Of a stretch of 64,000 nt of DNA, positions 43,721-55,262 are shown piece by piece. The position numbers were made by a program, and so were the translations under genes. The notes under the pieces were generated by a model. That model was not told the origin of the DNA. It was given only the letters and a program-made list of their open reading frames with translations, and made no database searches. Numbering within the stretch: the stretch's first letter is position 1; each line of letters opens with the position of its first letter. Source of the stretch: Tetracentron sinense. Its lineage: Eukaryota; Streptophyta; Magnoliopsida; Trochodendrales; Trochodendraceae. The DNA is taken from positions 10,998,047 through 11,062,046 of the forward strand of contig CM026570.1 of assembly GCA_015143295.1 (NCBI GenBank). The letters are read 5' to 3'.

Positions 43721-43989
43721 GTGTTTCTTAGCTTCGTCTTTGACTTGGTGTTAGAAGATTTTGAAAAGGTAGAGAACCTCCCCTGCCTATCATCTATTAA
43801 TAATATTTACTTTGTATTCAGGCTAGATGTTGCTTCCTTTTATTTAAAAGATTTTCATATGGTATGGGCTAGTAACCCAACTCTATATGAGATGTCTACT
43901 TTTGGACTTTGGTTTCAACTCCCTACCTTTCAAACTCTGGTTTGGTCATCTGCCTCGCTTTATGCCATGTGTTTTGATTACTATTTTTT

Positions 43990-44262
43990 TTTAGGGAAAT
44001 ATTCACCTCCTCAGTAGGTGACGCAATTAGGGGCGTCTTGAGCCTCCTTTTCATACCCCGTGTCCCTCTTTAAACTCTCTTTAACTGTTATTAAGGTTCA
44101 CTAACCCCTAGGGTTCACCCATCTACCCTTTTTTTTAGAAAATAAAATAAAAAATATTTAACTTCAGGGTTAGAAATTAACTTGAGTCAAGGCAGGGCAG
44201 CTTTGTAAGGCGAGGATCAATAGTTTGCTCCTCGCCTGAAGGTACTATTTGTTCGCTCCTAG
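43990..44262. mobile_element. MITE-like element, second copy of the 24858 type
   Basis: Block order (ACCTCCTCAGTAGGTGACGC, ACCCCTAGGGTTCACCCATC, GAGGATCAATAGTTTGCTCC) matches 24858-25110. Confidence 0.45.
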
Positions 44263-45830
44263 AAAAATAAAAAAAACTAATAATAATCATCCATGTGGCT
44301 TGCATTTAAGGGGTTACATGAGCTTCTAACACAGCAGCCTACTTGTGCCAATAGCAGTGTGTATTCCAGTTGGTACTGAAATCCATTTCTACTGTGTTGT
44401 GGTGTTGCAATTGATATGTCAAGCTTTAATTAAATGTTAGGCAAACTCTTATTCTAGATGGTACCGGTAAGCATTGGAAATTTACTTCATTCTCCGGCAG
44501 GATGGAATAACACTAAGCCTTCTAGTTGAGAGTTATCACCTATTTTATTTTTTATGGAAATAGGACTCATTTCATATTGGTTGGATAACGGACATTGAGA
44601 TTCTTTGGGTAAGTAATTCATTTAGGCTAAGGGAAGGTGTTAGGCACCCCTACCCTCCATCCTATGATGGTTTTGGTTTACCTACTTAAACCTAAGCTAA
44701 TATAAAAAAAAATCTTGGGGAAAATGGCATTCATAATGAGAGAGAATATTACAACAAACAAATAAGAAAAGAAAATGGGATCTACCTAAGGTATTTAAGT
44801 AGGGGGCTGCATAAATCAAGGTTTACGTATCCGTCAAAACGGAATCAAGCCTCACATAGTTCTTAAGCATGCTTAAGTTGATTTTTTTTTTGTTTGGTTT
44901 AGTGAATGTTTTTGACATTTTTTAGAATATTTGAATGTTTTTTACATTTTTTTTTTAATTATTTTAACAGTTTAGGCTCGTGCATGGATCATAGGTGAGA
45001 TAGGGCAAACTTAAGTCAACAATAAAGATTAAAAAGAGAAAAAGAAAAACAAGATCACGCTTACTTCCAACCATCCAAGGGCGGAGCCAAGAATGTTTTC
45101 ATTGGGGGAGTCAAAATACATGTATTAAAAAAAATTGATTTGAGGGTATGGAATTTGGGGGTTCGGGGGTGTAGCCCCCGAGGAAAAAAAATTTGGGGTA
45201 GTTTTTTTTTTTTGAAAATTCTTTTTTCCCGGTAATTCCTTTGAGGTCGCCACGTGTCCCTATTAATACCCCTTAATTGTGGTTAAGATTCACCCACCTA
45301 TCATTGGTTTTTTTTTAAAATATCAAATTTCTTTTTGAACCCTAGTTTAAAATTCACTAACTCCTAAGATTAAAATTAAGGGGTGTCAGTAGGAACATGT
45401 GGCAACCTCAAGGGCATAAGGGAACTCCATTGGGGGCGCCAACTATATATATGACAAAAAAAAATTGGGGGGCCACTATACTATATAGGACAAAAAAAAT
45501 TGGGGTAGTGCCCCCCCACCCAAATTTTTTGAATATATAATATATTGTATGTAGATTTTTTTTTTAAAGAATACATAATACGAGAATTTTGTATATAGTG
45601 GCCCCCAAAAAATATTGTAAAATTTTCTAACATAAACCCTCGTTAAGAATTATTATCTTAAGAGTTAATTTTTTTAATAAAAACTAAGGGTAGATGTATA
45701 AACTCTAAGGGCGAGTGAGTCTTAATCACAGTTAATGGGTGTTAAAAGGGACATGTGTCAAGCAGGGGAGACGCGTGCGTGTGAAAAAATAATCTCGATA
45801 ATATAAAATAAAAGTATAGTAATTTTAGAG
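44263..45830. other. Transposon-derived intergenic region, no gene
   Basis: GGGAAGGTGTTAGGCACCCC near 44632 is the inverse of a word common near the 3' end of gypsy-type LTRs. 45075-45600 has GGGCGGAGCCAAG, TAGCCCCCGAGG and several GGGGGGCCACTATA-type words of an unidentified repeat. 45225-45430 and 45640-45760 carry the CACGTGTCCC / AACTAAGGGTAGATG MITE motifs. No coding frame. Confidence 0.35.
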
Positions 45831-45831
45831 T

Positions 45832-46086
45832 TGTGATTAGCTCATCCTATATTTGACTACATAATCAAATGTTTTTCCATTTCATCTCCTTTAACCGTGG
45901 TTAAGTTTAACTAACTTAAAGTTATTATTATTATATTTTATTTTTAAAAGAAACTAAGGTTAAATGGATGAACCCTAGGGTGAGTGAATCATAACCACAG
46001 TTAGAGGATATTAAAAGGTAGGCAAGAACCAATGAAAACTGATATTTCGTTACATAGTGGAAATGCGAGGTAAGTTAAGCATTTTT
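45832..46086. mobile_element. Foldback MITE, second copy of the 23597 family
   Basis: GTGATTAGCTCATCC, TTTGACTACATAATCAAATG, the AACCACAGTTAGAGGATATT block and the TAAGTTAAGCATTTTT end appear in the same order as in 23597-23863. Confidence 0.55.
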
Positions 46087-46219
46087 CTTTCATTTTACTT
46101 ATATAATGACTTTATCAAAAGGAAGGGCCCATGTTTAATTTTCTTGTTTCTGGACTTTTTTTTTTAATGCAATATTAACGAATTTTATTACCACAATGGA
46201 CCTATTACTTAAAAAAAAA

Positions 46220-46370
46220 TTATCGGGGGCTACGCCCCTAAACCTCATTAATTTTCTTCCCCCCCCCCCCCCCCCCCCCCCTCATTATATGGGGCTACGC
46301 CCCTCAACCTCATTAATTTTCTTCATACATGTACTTCACTCCCCCCCCCCCCTCCCAAAGAAAACAATTC
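46220..46370. repeat. Direct repeat with poly-C runs
   Basis: GGGGGCTACGCCCCTAAACC and CTCATTAATTTTCTTC occur twice (46225 and 46290) with C-runs of about 20 and 12 bases after them, indicating a local duplication. The ORF across it is an artefact. Confidence 0.7.
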
Positions 46371-46689
46371 CTAACTCCATTCCTGCAACCACCCAACGGT
46401 ATGTCGCTCCTAACACGAACCAGAGTCTCCTTCTCTTCCAAAGATCATCGAGTAGGAAAGACCAATGGTTTTAGGGATTAGGAATTTCCAACCAAAATAA
46501 AGAGAAATGACTTTTAGGGTAAAAATTCTACTAAGGCAATGGGTCAAGAGCTAAGGTTTTCTCTAAGGCTCAAGAGTTTCTACAGCATATCTTTCACCAA
46601 GACTTAAGAGTTTTTCCACTAAGACAAGAGTTTCTCTAAGAGATTTTGAGAGTGGTCTATAAAGGCCTAAGAGATGCGTATTTATAAGA

Positions 46690-47630
46690 AAACTAAAGGG
46701 TTGATGTATGTCTTTTACATGAGAGGTAAAAGGAGTTAGTGGGTAAAAAGTTGAGTGTTGTAAGTGATGTAAGAGAGTTGATAACTTTGTAAGAGATGTA
46801 AGAGATGAGGTGAGTTGTTAAAGGGATAGAATGGAGAGATAGATTTTGTGTGTTCTAGAGTTTTTGGGGATGAGCTGTCTAAGAGAGGGAATAAAAGAGA
46901 GAGTGAAGTGATGGTTGAGTTGTGTAAGGGGTATAAGAGAGGTAATGGGTTTGTAAGAGAGTTGATGGGTTGAGGGTTGAGTCTTATAAGGGGTGTAAGA
47001 GAGTTAATGAGTTTTGTAAGAGATGTAAAAGAATTAATGAGTTTTGTAAGAGGTGTAAGGATTTGATGGGTTGAGTGTTGTAAGGGGTGTAAGAGAGTTG
47101 GTGAGTTTATGACTTTGAGTTATTGGGTATAGGTTATTGAATATGGGTATGTGGATTTGATTTTTAAGATTATGGGTTTTTAGTAGATAGGTCATTGGTG
47201 TGGATATGTAGGTTTGGTTTTTGGGTTTTAAAGGCTTAGGTTTAGGGTTTTAGGGGCTTAGAAGGAAGGTCCTTGATTTGAGATGGGGTCCTAGGTTTTA
47301 GAGAAGGGTCCTAGAATTTGAGAATTCTCCTAGGGTATTGGTTAAGGAATGTCTCCCGATTTAGATGGTGGCATGGGTGTGGGGATGTAGGTTTGCTTTT
47401 TGGATTTTAAAGGCTTAGGGTTTAGGGTTTTAGGGGCTTAGGAGGAAGATCCTTGATTTGAGACGAGGTCTTAGGTTTTAGAAAAGGGTCCTAGAATTTG
47501 AGAATTCTCGTAGGGTATTGGTGATGGAAGGTCTCATGATTTAGATGGTGGGTTCTAGGGTTTTAGGTTGGGTCCTAGGGTTTAGGAATGAGTTTAAGGA
47601 GGTCCTAGGGTTTAGAAGGTGTTCAAGGCA
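46690..47630. repeat. G-rich tandem repeat region
   Basis: 46690-47110 has about a dozen variants of GTAAGAGAGTTGATGGGTT. 47185-47375 and 47375-47560 are two direct copies of about 185 bp containing TTAGGGTTTTAGGGGCTTAG, TTGATTTGAGA and GTCCTAGAATTTGAGAATTC. GGGTTTAG words are frequent but not in a perfect telomeric array. Confidence 0.7.
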
Positions 47631-47631
47631 C

Positions 47632-48060
47632 TACAAAATTCAAGGTTTTTTGCAGCGGTCAAAAACCGCCGCAGTAAATGCCAAAACCGCCGTTATAAAC
47701 ATATAACGGCAGTTTAACAAAATGCCATGACAGGTCTTGTCGCAAAGGTCTATTACGGCGGTTTATAACGACGGTTATTATAACCGCGGCCGTAAAGCAA
47801 ATTTATAACGGCGGTTATTTTATCCTTATAAAGCCGATTATAAAGGGTAATTCCATCATTTTAATTCTCAATGTTACAGCGGTTCTAACCGCTGTTATAT
47901 ATTCAATATATAACGGCATTACCGAGCCGCCATACTAAATGAATTTACAACGGCGGTTTCAACCGTCGTTATATAATAAATATATAATGGCGGTTACGAT
48001 CGCCGTTGATAATCTATATCTCTAACGGCGGTTGAAAACCGCCCAATTAATTAAAAAATT
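47632..48060 (+). mobile_element. CACTA (En/Spm) transposon terminus
   Basis: Begins CACTACAAAATTCAAGG, the CACTA terminal type, followed by about fifteen subterminal repeats of AACGGCGGTT and its complement in both orientations. No facing TTGTAGTG end and no transposase are in the window, so it is a broken end. Confidence 0.65.
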
Positions 48061-48483
48061 AATTAAATTTTTATTACCTGTATTAATTGTGCCTGTGAGC
48101 AATATAAAATAAATTCAAATTATCTATAAAATTTATGAACACCGAAAAATAATTCATCAATATATAAATTTATGTCCACAAAATGTCATAATAAACCGTC
48201 TAAAATGTAATAATTGCAATATATACATGTCCATAAAAATGTATCAAACGTGAAATAAAAATATGCTAAAGCTGCCTTGCAGGTCCCTCCGACTGGGTCT
48301 AGGGGTGGTTATTGAACAAAATTTTCGTAAACTACTCGGACTCTGCTCATTAAAAGCTCGAGTATCGTTCGTTTATTTAGTAAATGAGCTGAGCTTGAAT
48401 ATCATTTTCGAGCTCGTTTGATAAACAAGCCGAGCTTGAACACACCCTTACTCGGCTCGATAAAAGCTTGGTTCGATTACATA

Positions 48484-48488
48484 TATAT

Positions 48489-48538
<50 letters not shown>
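48484..48538. repeat. (AT)n-(GT)n microsatellite
   Basis: A compound dinucleotide run with a TG start of the next repeat at its right edge. Confidence 0.9.
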
Positions 48539-51500
48539 ACACCCCATTTTTACACCCCTGAAATCCCTCTTTTTGATTTAATTTTATTGATTATTTTTAT
48601 TTTTATTTCCTTAATTGGATTTATTTTATTTATTTTATTTTTTTTGTATTTTGGTCTCAGAGAGAGAGAGAGAGAGCCCTCCATTTGCTCGTGCCCATGA
48701 AATCCAAATCCATGTCATTAAAACCCTTTTATCAAGCCCAAGCCCGGATCCTAAGTTTGTTTTAAAAATTCAAGTTTCATAAAAGCCCAAGCCCATTTAA
48801 AGAACCCTAATTCCCAACCCTATCTTACTCTATAAATACCCCTTTATGAGGTCAGATGACCTCATTTTCTCTTCCCCGCTCATTTTTGGCAGCAGAGAGT
48901 TCTTGCTGTCCCATCTCTCCCTTCCATCCATCTCGCCGGCGAAACCCTCTCCAGTGTTCGCAGTCCACCAGTCCCGGTTAGTCCAGCAAAATCGGCGACG
49001 TCCAGCATATTTCTCTCCTCTGGATCCGGCACCTAGTTCCTCGCCGGAAGCATCATCACCAGCGATATTGGCTCTCAGCTAGTTCCAAAAAGGGTAGAGC
49101 TCTCACCATTTTCTCCGCCAGCAGCTCTTCACTCATCAATTTGTCAGATCAGTCCCAGGCGCTGATCCTTCTCTCCTCATACCATTTTGAAGAACGCAAC
49201 ATTTCCGAATGTTTCTTTCCTATACCGAATTCCATCTCGGGTAATCCGATCATCTTCCTTATCTCTTGCGATTGTTATATTGTGATATTAGTCCGTATTT
49301 AATTTTTCTAACCTGTTTTTTTTTTTCTTTCTTTCTTTTTTCTGCTTTGCTGTTTTTTGTTAGTAGAAGGAGAATCTCTCCACCGATCATCTTTCCATCT
49401 CCGGCGTCACTTCTCGGTCTCCCCTAGTTAGTATCCTCTTCCGATCCTTTTAATCTCTCTTAAGTTAAGGTTTAAATCCAGATCTAGATTCTAATCTTAT
49501 TTTATTTTAATTCTTTTTGTTTATTTTTCTGTTTTCGGTTGCATTTATGCAGAACCAAGAAGATTCAGTTCTCCGGTCATCTTCCCCGGTAGTAATTATA
49601 CTCCTATTAGTTGCCGTTTCTAGCTAAGCCGTTCTCAGGTCCTCTTCACCATTTCCAGGTTCCTGTGTGACCCTTGTAGACTCCTCTTATTTCTAATTCC
49701 CTTTTCCTTCTAGATCTAGATCCATAGATCAAGAGTTTCGAATCCGAGTCTATAGATCTAGATCTATGTTTGCTAATTTTTGTTATCATCCCGTTTATTT
49801 TTTTCGGTTCATCTTTGTTCTCTTTTGTTCATCACTCGTGCAACCACCACTAAAATCCGGCCAAGTCCAGTCTTAGGTGAACCATGTTTTTTTCAGATTT
49901 CTGTATATATTGAGAATTCCATTCTTATTTATTTAGTTATTTATTCATTTACTTTCATTTTTGTTCATAGATCTGGTCTGCAACTCCCATTTCCCAGTTA
50001 CAGATCTATTTCCCCTCCACCTTAAGGCTTCGCTCCCTGCGAGTTCCACCTCCAGTAATTCCATTCGTCCTTGTCCTTTCTCTCATTCCAACTTCTTTCT
50101 AGATTTCTAGGTCTAGTTTTCTAGATCCAGATTTTTAGATCTGGATATTTAAATCCAGTTTTCTTGGATTTCTCTTTGATCTTAGTTATGTGCTCTGTTT
50201 TGTTTCTTTTTTATCTGCACGATCGATAACTTCTAGTTACCGCCCTTTACTTCCTCAGATTTTTTGGCCCTCCGGATCTGGATCTATACATTTAAAACTA
50301 TTTTTAGTGATTTTATTATTTTTGTTTTTATTTTATTATTATTAATTGCTTGTGTTCTTTACCTGTGCAGGAGAAACAACACCATTCCAGTGCTCTTATC
50401 TCTCACTTTTTTTTGTTTTTTGTTTTTTGTTTCTTTTAAAATGTTATTTTGGTATCCATTGTTCTGTGGATTTTCCTTATTTTTTGAGAGATAGAGCGGT
50501 CCTTCTACTTCTCAACCGTCATCAACTCTCCTAACAACCTTCGCAGGTATATCTCTACCCTCATTTTCATTTAATACCTTTTATTTATTGTAGTATAATT
50601 TTTTTTGGATAGTTCAAAGCTTGGGCGGGAGATTTGAATCTTTTGGGCCCTTGGATTGGGCCATATATTAGTGAATTGAGGCCCATAAGCCCCTAGAATC
50701 ATTTTAGAATTTTGGGCTTACCTCTTGAGGCTTTAGAGTAATAGTGGACCAAAGCCAATTCACCATTAGTGGTCAATGAGCCTTGGCCCATTAACCTCCT
50801 CTTTGAGCCCCATTACTTTTATATTTCATGTCATGTATGTATGTATTATCCATGTGTGTGCAATAGGGTTAGGCCACAATTTTCTTTTCCTATTTTGCCT
50901 ATATTGGGCACTTAGGTAGTTCTTTAACCCTAAGTAATTGGCCTACCCCGTTAGTTTAGTCTTACAAAAAATAAAAATCTATATAAAAAAGTTAAAATAA
51001 ATTAAAGACACTGGTCTATCACCCTTGGGACCTAGAGCAGGGTCCGTATTTAAACCATATCTTTTTTTGGTTTAAGGCCGCTTGATCTGCCCTGCTCTTT
51101 GCCTTTAAATTAATTAATCACTTAGGCCTTATTTTTCTTTTTTTGCCTATATTGGGCACCTAGGTTAGTTCTTGACTAGTTAAACTTGCCAAGATTAAAA
51201 AATACAAAATAACAAAAACATTCAAAAAATCTAAAATGAAAAAAATAACCTACCCTAATAAATGAACGCCCCCTAGAGCTCCCCCACGAGCACCTAGCCA
51301 CGCAACCCTCTCCCGAAATGAGATTCATAAATCTCAATTCCGCATCCCCCCAACTCAAACACGAGTTGGAAGTGACCACACTCCGAAACGAGTATAAAAA
51401 CAGTCACACCCCCGAACTACTATTAGGGTCTGATTCCGACTAACCGGATAAGTAGGCAGCCCGAACCAAGGTTCGATCCCAACCTAGGATAAAAACTTTA

Positions 51501-51789
51501 CACCTCATTTATGATTGTTTGTGTTTGATTAGCAAAATTAATTGTTTTAGGAAATTTTGAGTGATTTTAAATGTTTGGCTTAGACCTAGTGAGTACGTAA
51601 TCGTCATTAGATGGAGGTCTTGGGGTGCCTAATCCCTTCCCCATGACCTAAATGGATCTCTTTTCTAAATTACTCTGGACCGTAGGCCCCTTATTTTGGA
51701 TTATCTCGGGATCCTACTTCCCCTAAGTAGGTGGCGACTCTTAAAACTAATTTAGCGTTATTCCTCTACTCTCGGACCTTATCTTGACA
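48536..51789 (+). repeat. Possible 3.25-kb solo LTR of a gypsy-type element
   Basis: Starts TGTACACCCCATTTTTACAC and ends TTATCTTGACA. CTCTATAAATACCCC near 48828 looks like a TATA box followed by a CT-rich leader. The right part has GGGGTGCCTAATCCCTTCCC and GGTGGCGACTC, words I associate with 3' regions of plant gypsy-type LTRs. No target duplication or partner LTR is visible and the left edge abuts a microsatellite. No gene frame is credible, including the 78-codon ORF at 48846. Confidence 0.35.
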
Positions 51790-51874
51790 CTTAGAGTTGA
51801 GAGGGAAGGCAATGCGGTAAATTTATATGCTTACAATATATATATATTATTAGTTAAGTATATTTCGACTTGGG

Positions 51875-51965
51875 GTGTGTTGTGTCATGCGGCCGTGTGG
51901 GTGTGGGTGTCGGTTTGACCTTGTATGAGTGTGGGTGTAGCCGTGTGTGGGTGTGGGTGTGGCCC
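51875..51965. repeat. GTGTGGGTGTGG minisatellite
   Basis: Two clusters of GTGTGGGTGTGGGTGT separated by about 40 bp, in otherwise unique DNA. Confidence 0.7.
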
Positions 51966-52149
51966 TCGAGTCCTCGACACTTTCTACGGTGACATCCAAT
52001 TGGACAAACGAAGCTCGTTGCTTCCTTTTAAATACAAATACTGATGTGTTTTGAAGGTGATGTTGGATCAAATATAATCCCACATCGGTTAAGAACAACT
52101 GGGTTGGGATTTTTCATGTTGGGATTTTTCAATGTTGGATTAAAAGGGT

Positions 52150-52475
52150 TGACAACTAAGCAATTTTGGTTTTTCCACGCTATCTAGCGGGTTCTCCCAA
52201 AATTCTTTTCTAGACCACTAAGCCATTTGGTTTCTCCACGCTAACTAACGGGTTCTTCCACCATACTTATTTGAGTTTTTCCAAAATGCTTCTATGAGCA
52301 TTAAGTCATTTGGTTTTTCCACGCTAACTTGCGGGTTCTCCCAACATGCTTTTTAAGTGTTAATCCATTTGATTTTTCTACACTAACTTGCGGATTCTCC
52401 AAAATGTTTTTCTAAGTGTTAATACATTTGATTTTTTCACGCCAACCTGCGGGTTTTACCAAAATTCTTTTATAG
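52150..52475. repeat. Degenerate tandem repeat of about 65 bp, five copies
   Basis: Each unit contains CATTTGGTTTTTCCACGCTA, ACTTGCGGGTTCTCCC and AAAATGCTTTT. Units differ at 10-25 percent of sites, so the array is old. No ORF. Confidence 0.75.
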
Positions 52476-53200
52476 ATATGTCGACATTTTGCACTTTCAC
52501 ATATTGATCATTAATCTATGAGGTCTTTACCACGCTCTACATCAAGTTAACTCATCATATATGTATCAAGACATGAGATTTTTCAATGCATTGCATGCAA
52601 TTTCTTATCACGCTTCCATTAACAAGTCATGAGATTTTTGCCTCGTTAAACTAATTGGCTCATTCTTCTTTCTTGTATTTATTAAGCCATGAGATAATGT
52701 CTCGCTATTATGTAGGCTTGTCCATCATGCTTACTTACAAAACATATGACTATCATTCATTTTACATTATAGGTTTCAACCAATATACTCATCTATATTT
52801 CTATCAAAACATGAGGTTATTAATGCGTGTCCTCCATCATGTTTATATATATATATATATATATATATCACAATTTCATATGGATAATTCAATAGTCACA
52901 TTTATTTAATTCGAGAGTACTACAATCTGAAATTATGCTCTCACTATTCTTTACATGTCTACAAAGATAGTATATTAGCCACATGGTAATCTTATTTGTT
53001 AATTATCAATTAACATAGATCAAGCTAAGGGTATAGCTTTTTAAACCAATGTTTTTTACTATGTTCCTTGTACACCCTAAGTTTTATACGTTTGTTCAAC
53101 AATTTAACAATAGTGAACTCTATCTAGTCATAACTATCAATATGACTACATATATAGCATGTAATATTGCAAAAATGATCAACAAATAACTTAAAGAGTT
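52476..53200. other. AT-rich intergenic DNA, no gene
   Basis: Contains a (TA)n run (about 52844-52869). Nothing else recognised. Confidence 0.4.
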
Positions 53201-54408
53201 CGAGTTCTAGAAATCTGACCGTTCATCGGTAAGTGTTACTAATTCCTGTGTCCACCACCTCATTTTTTGAACCGCAATTGATCTCTCTTATATTTCCCAC
53301 ATCTCCAGGAGCACGCTGATTAAAACGAATCTCAAATCGGATGTATAGCGAATCAGATAGGAAATGTAAAGGCAATACACAACTACTTTTGTGTATGTTA
53401 TTACACCAAATCCCAAATCCATTGTATAGGATAATGTTGATTCCTTTGCTTCATATGATCTTTGACTATCTTTATTAAGTTGGCTTGGCTTTGCTTTTGA
53501 ATGGCTCAGCTTGTGTTTGGCTCCACTTGATGAGCTAACATGTGTACGATCACAGCTGGGCTTGGTTTCTTGGTTTCATCTTGACTTGGGCTGTAAGCCA
53601 CCACACTAAGTGGCTTTATTGGCTTTGAGAATAATGCTCAAGAAATTCCAAAAATGGCAATCATCACGTCACCCCCCAATAAGTGTAAAGCTAATACACA
53701 AAGTGAGTGTGTTTGCTACACCATAGAGAAACTTTCTTCAGAGACTTTCTCACCCATTAAAGAAACGGACATTTTCAATTCCTTGTCAGACAGAAATACA
53801 AGAGGTTTTTACTCTTCTCTTCATCAGTGGAAGAAATAAAAATCGTATGTCATCTTCCTTTGTGCAACTCTCTTTGGAAAGCTTCCATAAAAATTTGTTC
53901 TTACCCGAAGAGAAAATTAAACCATCTGTTTGTTGCCCACAAGCCATCCATTGCACTTCTAGTAGAAACTCGAGGAATGCAGCGGAGTCAGCGAATCAAG
54001 AGATGGTGGAGCTTTCCATGTAACCTTGCCTTGTTTCCAACAGGTTCAAGGATTGGCTGAACCCCTTAATGCTACATTCATCTGCCTGACTCTGAAATAG
54101 GTTGATATTTCAATATGGCAGCCTCATGGATGTTCCACTTATCTAAGGTTAACACGGCCACCACTGTTATCGTCTCCAGCAATGTGGACTCAGGATATCA
54201 TGGTCATCACTTTCGTCTCCATTTTTCAGCGTTTTCTTCTCTGTTACGACTAGAAAAAATTGGCAGTCCCTTTTCATCTTCCTCATGAACATTCAGCAGT
54301 AGATCCGCTCTACATTTTCCACCAAAACGATCCCCGTTGAAGCTTTGACTGTACACCCACCAGCCACCGGGACTAGCTCTTCCTCATCTCTAAAGCTCCC
54401 ATACCAAT
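53201..54408 (-). pseudogene. Probable interior of a copia-type retrotransposon remnant
   Basis: On the minus strand the sequence next to the LTR reads TTGGTATGGGAGC, a degenerate Met-tRNA primer site, followed by a leader-like stretch. No gag or pol motif is recognisable in the fragmented frames. The assignment rests on the LTR and primer site only. Confidence 0.35.
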
Positions 54409-54673
54409 TGTAAGAAATTACATAGGATCGTTATTGTCGATCATCGAGAAGAGACAGTTGTAGATGTAAACCAACAACATAGGTCAACCCCCTTAGACTA
54501 GATCCGGGTGATAGAAACCATTACAAAGTATCAATCTAAATACTCTTGTCTCTCTTATATAGAGAGAATCATTTGTAACCGATGCCTTTATGGCTACCTG
54601 TAACCAGCGCCTTCATGATGATTAAATGGTTATTACAGCCAATAATTCTAATAACCATAAACTATACTCTACA
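54409..54673 (-). repeat. LTR of a copia-type remnant (minus strand)
   Basis: Minus-strand start TGTAGAGTATAGTTTATGG and end AATTTCTTACA directly before the primer site. A TATA-like CTCTATATAAGAGAG (near 54555-54570) supports a promoter inside. No second LTR was found. Confidence 0.45.
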
Positions 54674-55082
54674 AAAATTAAAACCGTACTCCCAAGATGA
54701 TTTCACACTCAAACTATGAGATCGAAGTTTCAAGCCGGGAGTGAGTAACAGGTTGGGAGGTTTGGGTTACTAAGCCTATTATCATGCAATTAGAGGTATG
54801 CTTTTAAGGCCTGTAGATGCTCAAATTTTAGCCCTACAGTGTCCCATTCTTAGTCCATGGAGCCCTCTTCTTTGGCCCACTAGATGTATGGTTACATTTA
54901 GAGGTAGCAACTAATTCATCAATAGGCTACCAAATTCATTAAACGAGGAAAATATCAATCAAGAATATTCGCACACAATAATTCAAATTGGAAACAACGC
55001 ATGAGGATGCATCCAAGTGTGACATATATATATATAGACTGGGGTTATTACCATGTCAAAATCATTGATTTTTGGGAAACAT

Positions 55083-55262
55083 TCCTTAATATTATTTATT
55101 GTGGTGGTGAACCATTCACCTTCAAGACGTTAGAGCCTTCAAAACGTTTGGGTCTTTATAGCTTTTAATTATTATTTATTATGGTGGTGAACCATTCACC
55201 TTCAAGATGTTAAGAGTCTTCAAAACGTATGGGTCTTTTATAGCTTATAATTGTTGAACTAC
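55083..55262. repeat. Two-copy tandem duplication of about 90 bp
   Basis: GGTGGTGAACCATTCACCTT, TCAAGACGTTAGAG and GGGTCTTTATAGCTT occur twice in order with few differences. Confidence 0.8.

Noticed and set aside
46196..46474. 92-codon ORF with a proline run
   Set aside because: Created by poly-C tracts in a duplicated repeat.
46690..47630. Interstitial telomere repeat
   Set aside because: TTTAGGG words are frequent but irregular and embedded in longer units; no perfect array.
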